Origin: Tetrapyrgos nigripes
Taxonomy: Eukaryota > Basidiomycota > Agaricomycetes > Agaricales > Campanellaceae
Length of the DNA: 64,000 nucleotides
NCBI GenBank assembly: GCA_013368315.1
Contig: JAACJM010000033.1
Location: 310,001-374,000, forward strand
Direction: 5' to 3'
Shown in pieces: positions 55,901-64,000 of the stretch. The translations under genes were made by a program, and so were the position numbers. Each line of letters opens with the position of its first letter. The first letter of the stretch is position 1. Below the pieces are notes generated by a model. The model was not told the DNA's origin. It worked only from the letters and a program-made list of their open reading frames with translations, and searched no databases.

Positions 55901-58223
55901 AATTTTGTCGAAAAATTCGTTGTCAATTGTGCTTGGGCGGTCGATAGCAAGTTGAGCGCTGATCCTACGGAAATCATCTGTGAATCCTATTCGATAAAGC
56001 AAGGGTCCCAGAGGTTGATATCGGCGGAAAATAGGCTGGAACTGGTGGAAGGAAAGGAATTCTTCAGGAAAAAGCAGAAGTTGTTTGATGAAGTGGTTGG
56101 CTTTGCCAAGTTCTCCGAGTATTTGGTCGTCGCTGAGGTACGGAAGCTTGTCATATGCATAAAGGTCGTGCGCTGAGCTGAGCTTATCCTCAGATGTTAC
56201 CTTCTCGTCAATCACTGGATCTTCAAGTTTCTCTTGACGGCGTCAACTTTGCTCCTGGAATGTTCCCTCCTGGCATGAAGCCTGATTCTCATGTATGTGT
56301 CTTGTCCTTGTCTAGGAGCTGTTAGGTCTGACGGTCATCACATTACAGGCATACACCGTGCTAGAGTCTTCAACAAAAAGTCTTTTCCTCCACAAGACGA
56401 TGTCCGAACCGCCCTTCCCATACTGGGGCAACATCCTCAAATCCAACTCCAACGGAACCTATTTCATCCTGGCTGCAGAGAACGTGAACAGGGACGACAG
56501 AGGCTACGTCGACTTTGAGAAGATGATTGGCTTGGATGGTATTGCCTTGGTCAACGTCGTTGCGAATCCGTTAGAGGCGAGTATGATGGGCAGGAAGTCT
56601 TTGAAGACGAAGATTACGCATAATGATGGTGCGTGAATTATACTTGTTTTGTGTCGTTGGGTAATCATTCCCATTGGAATTGCAGGCAGCACCTGGAAAT
56701 ATCTCAAACCACCTCAGAAAGATTCTCTAGGAAACCCTTACCCATGTGATACCACTGTGCGTTCGTCTGCGTTTCGTTGTTTTTAGGTCTCATTCATTTT
56801 TCCCAGAACTGCAATCTTCACGTACACGGGTACACTGAACGAACGGATCCACGGGCAACGTACAGCAGTCCTTCCGTCGTCGGGTTGATCATGGCCGTTG
56901 GCAATGTCGGAGAAGAACTCATTGGCTACACATCCAGTGACACCTTCATGAGTCGTGATGGAGGCTTCAACTGGGAAGAGGTTCACAAAGACGCCCACCT
57001 TTGGGAATTCGGCGATTCTGGGTCTATCCTCATCATGGCCAACGACGAAGGACCTACGGACCGCGTGATATACAGTACCGACCAGGGTCTAACGTGGAGA
57101 GAGTACCAGTTTAGCTCAGATGAGAAGGTCCGCGTTAGGGTCATTGCTACGGTTCCAAGCGATACCAGCCGCAAGTTTATCCTCTTTGGAGAATATCCTA
57201 GTCATGGTGGGAAGACGGTTGCGGTGCATATAGATTTCTCGGCGTTGATAAACAGGAAATGCGCGTGTTTGTCTTGAGAGCATGGAGCACCAGTTTGCTG
57301 ATACTTTTTCTATCAGGTGTATTGGATCCCGACAACTCACAAACCGACGATTTCGAGTTTTGGAGTCCCAGTGAAGAGCGTGATCAGAGCTGCTTGTTTG
57401 GGCGCCGGGTGAGTGAAAGCAGCAGTGATATCCCTGATATCCCACTTACGCTGTTTACCAGACGCTCTATCACCGCCGTCTCAGAGATGCCCAATGTTAT
57501 GTTGGCGGTCAGAAATTGAAAGATGAGGAAGTCCAAGATAAATGCACCTGTACTGAAGTCGATTTTGAATGGTATGTTTTTCTTACTTTGACCCCGGTTC
57601 TGACCCTACCTGACTGACGTCGATCCAGTGAATTCAACTATGTCAAGAACTCGAACAACGAGTGCGAGCTAGCGTCCGGAACGCAGCCCTTACCAGAGGA
57701 CCCAGACGGCCAATGCGCAAGTGGTGCGGATTACTGGTTTGAGCGCACTGCGTATCGAAAGATTCCTTACTCGAGTTGCGAGGGTGGTGATACTAGGGAT
57801 CATGGCAAACCCCATCCTTGCCCGGGTATTGGTGGTCATAGTTGGCTCTTCTGGTGGACAATCATCCTTATTCCGTTTGCCTTTACTGGTATGGTTGGAA
57901 TGTGGTATTATCGTAAGAGTGGAATGGCTAGAGGGTGAGTCGTCCTTTTCACTGGTCAAGTGTCGGTTATTCAGTCTAAATTTGTTCTTTTCTTGTCTAG
58001 GACTATCCGACTTCCTAATGACGGCCGGTCGTTCAACGACAGTGGAGTCCTTGCAACGCTGGCTTCTGTTCCCTGGTTCCTCATCGGACTTGGTGGAATC
58101 GCCTACGAATGGGTCGCATCTCGCTTTGATTCGCTTTCTGGAGGTTATAGAACTCGCCGTGGATACAGGAATTTACCTGTTGATGAAGATGCCCAAATCC
58201 TGCGTTTCCGCGATGAGGAGTAA
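52920..58223 (+). CDS. VPS10: Vacuolar protein sorting/targeting receptor VPS10 (PEP1)
   Basis: Starts [12 protein letters not shown] with a hydrophobic signal peptide. Many introns of ~50-60 nt separate the exons. Two VPS10 beta-propeller modules follow, each with repeated BNR-type S-x-D-x-G-x-x-W elements ([45 protein letters not shown]). Each ends in a Cys-rich 10CC-like block ([19 protein letters not shown] and [18 protein letters not shown]). Then come the luminal stalk, the membrane helix [20 protein letters not shown], a short cytoplasmic part with a second hydrophobic stretch ([20 protein letters not shown]), and a tail ending LRFRDEE. The stop is at 58221. Length and plan fit the fungal type-I receptor that cycles between Golgi and endosome to deliver carboxypeptidase Y-type hydrolases to the vacuole. 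One intron near 57261 uses a GC or weak GT donor. Confidence 0.92.
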
Positions 58224-60934
58224 AATTAAGTTTTAGAAGGGCTTTGTGGATGGCACACCGACGCCAGATGGATGGCGACGGTGACCAGTGACCTTACAGT
58301 ATGAGTTTTCTTATTTATTTGCTGTCCTGATAACGTACAATTATGCACGCTTACTGAGTCTCTCACCCTAGCGCGTACTCGTATCGTACTCCTGCACTTG
58401 GAAATTACAGATTTTGTATAATTTTTTTCTTTCGGAACGGTTGTTCGTCCTTCCTACTGCTATGGCTGCCTCGGAGTCCTGTATCGTTTCTGTAACTTAT
58501 GTACAATCCGCAGTTGACTGCTTCAATTCATGGATAAGGCGTTGTAGGTATGTATGTACATGAAGTAACAAGACTCCCGAAAGACTCCTCAATTCTATGC
58601 CTGTTCACTTGGACACTTGAACTTCGAGTTCCTTGTCTCTAGGGTGCGTTGCAATTGGTCGGTGAAGGACTGGACTGGTGCAAAAAACTTTTGAGATGCA
58701 TCGTGGCCCAGTGAGAGTACGCAGCAACAACAGATCTACAGACCGCAAGCGAGAAAAGGAAGGTTGGAGACATCGGGTGGTCTCAGACCACTGGCGATGC
58801 TGAAGAAGGGCCATGACAAAGATATTGCAGCTTGAGGCAGAGGTAGGACATTGAGCGGTCGGATAGGACGAGTGAAGATGTGCGAGGTGTCGACAGATTT
58901 TGCAGGTGCAGGGCTTGGGCAGGTGAGCTTTCAAATAGAATATCATTTTGCGACATTTTGACACGGGCATCAGAACCAGAAATTGAGAGGAAAGGTGTAG
59001 CGACGTACTCGAAGTATTTCGTCCGGTCATCCATACCATGATATATGCGAATGCTTGGGGTTGTGTAGGTTTTGTGTAGGTCTTCCATAGAGTACCGACA
59101 GTATACGGCGGAACGTAGGTCAATTGTAGGTCAATGTCAGGAGTAGATGACGTTTAGATGTCTTTGAAGAAGCTTGTGGTCATGCTGTCGGATAATAAGC
59201 GATAGTCTTACAAGCAGATTTCGTATATGCCAGGGATTGATTGGTTCCGGAGAAGATACAAGACCCACTTGGTACTAGCACTCATTCTGACGGACCGTCA
59301 GTGACGGAGGAGGAGAAGAACCAAATTCCGACCAAATTTCTAAATCTTTTCTTCCCACCACCATCAACTTACCGCCAATGTCGATTTCCTTCTTCTGCGT
59401 TCCAAAAGCACTATTACTGCCAAAAATATCTTGATTACATTCCCCAAATTAACTCACTTTTACTGGGCAAGTCGCTCCGTATCTACCATGCGACAAACGA
59501 AGGAATTACTCTCCAGCTGCAAGTTACTGTTGACTTACTATCCCATATCTGTCTCGCTTCATCAACAGCAGGTCATGAGGCTGCTGAAGATTCGGTCTGA
59601 GATACCCGAACTGTTGATCAAGGCAGGGACATCCCATCTATGACTTGTGCAGTGTGGGCGTCTTTTTGTCCGGCTGCATCATCCTTTGGACTAACAAACG
59701 ACCCTCCCCATTATCAGGACTCATTTGTTTCACACAAACTGTACCTTCCGCTACTTCTTCTGCCTTAGATGCCTCAAGTAGAGCAGCAAAAGTCGGCTAG
59801 TCTCAGGAGCCATTCCCTGAGAGACCTAGGATGCTGGACAGCAAGCCGCGTTCTCATCTGAAAATGCGGAAATTACTCTCATCAGATTCGATTCCGAGAC
59901 ATGTCACTGGCTACTCCTACAAACCTTATCCTCCTCGGGATCTCTGTACTAGCTCATAGCAAATGATGTTTAAGTTACTTACCAGCTCTCCAATCATGCA
60001 TCATGGTTCGCGGACTTGGAAACACGCGTACAGCGGATGCATAAGAAGCCTGCTGTCATCGACGTGACATATTGATGATTTCCCCTTGCTGACGACTCGG
60101 CAGCGGCAGCGAATGCCAGTTTTTGGACAATCAAATCGTCATCTTCTGTATGGACAAGGTTTGCGAGCCGGGAGCTTTCGTACGCAGGCGAAGTCGGTCA
60201 GGAGAACTACCAAAGGTGACAATAGTAAATGATGAAATGCTCAAGATCGAAGAGATTGTCCGCGTCAGGAGGTGTAAGGTCGCCTGCAAGTAATTCTCCT
60301 TTCTGACGGATTGAGCAATCTCAATTCTTATTGGAGCAGGGCTCGAAGCCCACTGAGTTCCGAACATCGTCAGCGCTAAAAGCTACTTTGGGAAGTCGCC
60401 TTCACTTGTCACCGATGTCCATCGTCACTATGTTTAGTATTTATGCCGTCTTAAAGTCTTGCGGAACATTAGTATTACTACCGGCTCACCAGGTACCTTG
60501 AGCTGGGAATCAGCAGCTTGGACGTCACTAAGCGACGTTGTCTTTGTTCTTTTTTACCGTGACGACTGAATCAAATTGTGAAATTTGGCCCTTGGCCCTG
60601 AAGCATGGACCCACAGAAACTTAAGTGGCCTTGCAGAATATCTGCAGTTTGAACGAAAGAGGCTTCTTACGAGGCTTATGTTCTCGGCATGTCTCTGATA
60701 TTTTAGGGTACGAAAAGCTGTAGACTTGCATATGGGCCAGGATCCGTTTGACGCCCACAATGTGTCTGGTGACCTTAAGACGAAGTTGATTACCATATGG
60801 GGTTATGCGATTATAAATGGATCGCGTTTTCACGCGTTCCCTTTGTCTTCTTCAGCAATCACCCCCACTTCCACCCACTCACAAACCCGGCCAAACTTAC
60901 TTACCTGCTCCAAACGCTACTAAGCCATCCACCA
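58224..60934. other. Gene-poor interval of 2.7 kb
   Basis: The longest ORF (58605-59123, minus, 172 codons) and its overlapping neighbour have no motif, and their codon use gives no support. The remaining ORFs are short. A TATA-like GATTATAAATGG (60810-60821) precedes the small gene at 60935. Confidence 0.4.
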
Positions 60935-61443
60935 ATGTTCTTCGACAACGACTTCGAGTTTGAAACGGAGTTTGGCTACCTCGCCACACTCCCCAACGTC
61001 GCTTCCACCAGCCAGCTTTGGGTTCCAGCATTGAGCCACTCGGTTTCGGATGGTGTGGATGTTTTCTGATAGTCCTAAGTGGCTTTGACTGATGTATGTG
61101 CCATGCCACCATAGAAACCTTCAACGGATTCCCCGCTACCGGGCTTGACGAGGAGGAGCCGCTCCTGTTCTGCTTCAACAGGCGGGCAGCGATGATCAAC
61201 AAGGTCGAGGGCTACCACTCCCCGGCACCAGCATCTCCCAAAGCTAGAATGCAAACTACTGCAGTCCACTCTCCCCAAGCACGCCACACAGTGGCCAGTC
61301 CTACCTACGCCACTCGACCTCTGTCTCCGCTTCGCGACTTGGACATCTCAGTGGCCTTCTTCGCCGTTTTCCCCTCAAGCCCAAAAAGTCCTAAGAGGCA
61401 TGAGCTTTTGGATCGTGCGTGTTCGGTTATTTTAGTCGTATGA
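60935..61443 (+). CDS. Small two-exon hypothetical protein
   Basis: ATG at 60935 gives MFFDNDFEFETEFGYLATLP. A 62-nt intron (61053-61114, gtgtgg...ccatag with a ctgat branch-like site) joins SHSVSD to ETFNGFPATGLDEEEPLLFC in frame, and the second exon runs to TGA at 61441. The predicted product is about 148 residues, acidic at first and then Ser/Pro/Arg-rich (YHSPAPASPKARMQ, TRPLSPLRDLDIS). No domain recognised. The consistent frame across the intron is the main support, and the TATA-like sequence upstream agrees. Confidence 0.4.
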
Positions 61444-61742
61444 TTGGGACTAATGATCATGTCAATCTTACGTCTTTCTAGCTACCCAATCTCTGCGCCG
61501 GTTCAACATTGTATAGGATGTTTAGGCCACGCACCTTTCTTCTCCCGTCCTCCTCTATGCATGGCCTTTCATCTGTTATCATTTTGATCCACGACCCGGA
61601 CTCCTACCGTTATTTTCCCGTGCTTGTACTGTTATCGTTGTTTCTCGCCGTGTCGTTACCGTGTTTTCATCATCACCACTCCCATCTCGCAATTTACGCT
61701 TACAGTTTCTTGAATACCGTACTCCTCACTTATCATGCTCTA

Positions 61743-61786
61743 ATCCCAGAGTAGATTATGTAGTACAACATAATCTACTCTGGGAT
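61743..61786. repeat. 19-bp perfect inverted repeat with 6-bp loop
   Basis: The left arm 61743-61761 (ATCCCAGAGTAGATTATGT) is the exact reverse complement of 61768-61786, separated by agtaca. Less exact pairing continues outward for a few bases. No coding sequence is near; the hairpin starts about 300 bp after the small gene's stop. Confidence 0.8.
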
Positions 61787-61881
61787 CAGGGCATCTCAAG
61801 GACTAGTAAATAGCGTTTGTATCTTATAATCTATTCACGACTCGGAATCCTTCCATTGTCTTCTATTTCTACTCTACCTGC

Positions 61882-61974
61882 TCTACCTCTCTACCTACCT
61901 CTCTACCTACCTCTCTACCTACCTCTCTACTTACCTCTCTACTTACCTCTCTACCTACCTCTCTACCTACCTCG
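61882..61974. repeat. 12-bp tandem repeat (CTCTCTACCTAC)n, followed by (CATCT)n
   Basis: About seven to eight units with T/C variation (CTTAC in the middle units), then catctcatctcatctcatct to about 62010. On the plus strand it would code a Leu-Pro-Leu-Tyr repeat in a short ORF, which is a result of the repeat and not evidence for a gene. Confidence 0.85.
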
Positions 61975-62794
61975 ACCATTCCCCTCCAACTACATCTCAT
62001 CTCATCTCATCTCGTCCTCTGCTTATCTCGCGGTTGAAATACATTTTAATCGTTTTTGACCTTGGAATCTTCTTTTGGCCAAACCGCCTCGAGCTTTATA
62101 CCTTGCCCGAATCCAAAGAAATCATGCAACGAAACATGCAACGTTTACTTCTTAGACCAATGAAAACGAGTTGCGATAAAGGGCGAGGCATATACCTCTC
62201 CGATCGTTATGGTGGCAAAAAGGCCTGATTAAGTTTAATGATTCCTGAACAAGCCCATTGATTCTTCACGATAAATGTTCGCGGGAGATGATATAGAGTT
62301 ACTCCGGTATTTCTACGATAATAACCATCAGCACCCTATTTATTGTATATCATTAGCAACTTCTTACTCGAGCTCTCTGGGCGCCCTTACTGAGTTGGTC
62401 AGATCCAGAGCGCCGTTTTGATCAAATATTTTCGACCAAGTGTCTCAGTTTCTCGCCATGGGTTTCGAAATTCAGCTACCTTTAGTACCTATATACATAA
62501 CTAGCCGGGCGACGGGGAAATATCGATAACATGTTCTTCCGTTCTGAGTGTGGGTCCCAAGGTCCTTCAAGTCGTTTTTGGAGGTTTTTTAGTTCGGTTC
62601 TCATGGAGGTCACTGCTGAGCTGATTGATTGATTTTAAATTTTGACCGAGGATCGTCGTGACCGTGACAGCCTCCCGAAGATCTAAAAAACCCCGAGCCA
62701 TTATCAAATTTACGATTGAAAGATCCGTTGATTGAAGATGTTCGCCTTTGGCGGGGGATTACAAGAGTACAGGTGCGCGTCGTCGCGTTCTAGA
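61975..62794. other. Intergenic, no gene supported
   Basis: Follows the tandem repeat. Short ORFs only, no motif. Confidence 0.35.
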
Positions 62795-63003
62795 CACTGC
62801 GGACGGCGATGGGTATTTGCCATCCATTTTTGTGCAACCTTAAATCTCGAACTTCTGCTCGGCGCCGGAACTACTCCATATGGGATTCTGGCCTCAAAAC
62901 GGTCCCATATGGAGTATGTTCGGCCTGCAAAAACTGCTCTGAAAGATTTGAGATTTACGCCTGCGCAAAAATGGCTGGCAAATACCCATCGCCGTCCGCA
63001 GTG
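62795..63003. mobile_element. Hairpin MITE, copy 2
   Basis: A 209-bp element with 28-bp perfect terminal inverted repeats (62795-62822 and 62976-63003, starting CACTGCGGACGG). A self-complementary interior holds CTACTCCATATGG and its mirror CCATATGGAGTA. It is flanked by the 3-bp direct repeat AGA. The centre and overall plan match copy 1 at 7511-7707, but the end sequences differ, so the two are distant members of one family. Confidence 0.82.
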
Positions 63004-63892
63004 AGACTTATCCGATGACCTAGTAGATGACCAAGGTCATCGCCGGAACTTGAAGCAGTCGATTTCCTCGAACACGCTCCTACATGTGCTTAGGTTGGCA
63101 GAGTCGTCCCTGGATTTGAAAGCTGAACGTGGAAGTGTAATGGGGATGGGATTGAGTATTTGCTCCTCTTGCTTTATTTCGCCCCTATTCTTGTGGCGGT
63201 AACCATTAACAATCTGTCCCGGGCCGACGGCGAAACGAATCCCGTCCTCGTCAACGGTTCTGCTGTTCTTAACAGTGTTCTTTTCGTTTTGCTATTTTCT
63301 TTCAGCTTTTTGTTGGACTTAAAGTTATGATCACTACATATCACAAAGGCACTTTCATAGTCTACTTTAAGCTTACCGTCATGAGTGGAGGGAATCGCGC
63401 CCGGCGGCACCGGCCGTTGAACGGCCGTACAGTCGGGCGCAACCTGACGCAGCTGGTCGCAATGGCCAGACTGGCAAATTACACGATGCAGTTATCAGAC
63501 GAGGGGAAGGCGGAGTTGCTTACAGTGAAGATCTAGAGTCACTGTCTGACAGACGACGAGTGTAGGGATCTTAGATTCCAACTTGAAAACTGACTGGGTA
63601 TCCGAACCCGGACGACGTTGAATACATACATAAATTAATGTCTACATGGATGAATTTCCGACTCCCTAGTTGATACAATCCTGATCCCTAGATCCCGAGC
63701 TTTCAAAGTATTTGCGTTGAACGAGGCAGCTCTAATTCTATGTACGAAGAAGGTATAGCCTAGTGTTCAAAACCTTGCTTCATGAGATTTAATGCTTTTG
63801 CAGAACGGGGAACGAAGCGAGCTCTATAAGGCTTGGGGTGGCTAGAACGTATTGCATGAGCGTTCGTGACAAAAGAATGAGTGGAGGAAATC
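63004..63892. other. Intergenic, no gene supported
   Basis: Contains a GATGACC...GGTCATC inverted pair near 63014-63041 and a CCGGCCGTTGAACGGCCG palindrome near 63411-63428. The ORF at 63327-63536 has no motif. Confidence 0.35.
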
Positions 63893-64000
63893 CTACTTGA
63901 TCAATCCTTGCGTGTATTCCAGTTTAGCGGGGATTTCGTTGCCGTTCTCGTCGAGCGCACATTTAATGTGACAAGTGGCAAGTATGCAGGCAATTGTCAA
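63893..64000 (-). CDS. Cytochrome P450 C-terminus, partial, gene continues beyond the window
   Basis: The minus-strand frame entering at 64000 reads LTIACILATCHIKCALDENG, then EIPAKLEYTQGLIK and TAG at 63893. The ALDENGNEI...EYTQGLI stretch is the usual end of Agaricomycete P450s, a few residues before the C-terminus. Family members normally continue a further ten or so residues (a proline/phenylalanine-rich end) after GLI, so this stop is slightly early. The heme-binding FGxGRxxC and the rest are outside. Membrane-bound monooxygenase is the family role. Confidence 0.55.
   Translation of the reverse strand: MTIACILATCHIKCALDENGNEIPAKLEYTQGLIK

Noticed and set aside
58605..59123. 172-codon minus-strand ORF
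   Set aside because: No motif, no splice structure and an overlapping ORF of similar length in another frame; likely chance.
60131..60367. Minus-strand ORF of 78 codons
   Set aside because: No motif or context to support it.
61817..62059. ORF with an LPLY repeat
   Set aside because: The peptide is a translation of the 12-bp DNA tandem repeat and lacks flanking coding support.

Overview
The window is nuclear DNA from a mushroom-forming basidiomycete (Agaricomycetes). The evidence is the many 50-75 nt GT-AG introns, including 6-nt and 9-nt micro-exons, the Agaricomycete-type DDE transposase, the expanded F-box/leucine-rich proteins, the DUF6987 proteins and a cytochrome P450 tail. No species can be named from the sequence alone.

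Layout. 1-5117: a Ty3/gypsy retrotransposon on the minus strand, cut by the window edge, with its 5' LTR at 4694-5117. Its reading frames hold no frameshifts inside pol or gag. They are broken by 12 in-frame TGA codons at arginine (CGA) positions plus one TGG-to-TGA, a pattern of CpG decay. 5118-7071: a decayed DDE transposase gene that abuts the LTR. 7511-7707 and 62795-63003: two copies of one hairpin MITE family. 8126-15790: a tandem duplication of a Zn2Cys6 transcription factor gene. The left copy has a premature stop and the right copy looks intact; an F-box fragment lies between them. 18474-19220: a bisphosphate nucleotidase (HAL2/MET22 type) pseudogene without its metal site. 20136-20600: the end of a possible membrane protein gene. 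21504-25981: a divergent pair of a DHA2-type MFS exporter and a BAHD-type acyltransferase. 29541-31104: an APH/ACAD10-11-type phosphotransferase. 31613-35566: two DUF6987 genes in divergent orientation around a Gly-rich protein gene. 37008-52535: five F-box genes, of which the last two are broken, with one Ser/Pro-rich conserved-type gene among them. 52920-58223: a full vacuolar sorting receptor gene (VPS10/PEP1). 58224-64000: mostly gene-poor, with one small two-exon gene, a 19-bp perfect hairpin, a 12-bp tandem repeat, the second MITE and the last codons of a P450 gene at the edge.

Housekeeping function is limited to VPS10 and perhaps the phosphotransferase. The rest is typical accessory fungal sequence: mobile elements, duplicated regulators, a possible two-gene acylation/export pair and a fast-evolving F-box cluster. 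I see no clearly new biological system. The best leads are the CpG-decay pattern with an intact self-priming signal in the gypsy element, the conserved micro-exon inside the zinc-cluster codons, and the F-box family with an N-terminal CxxC and coiled coil.
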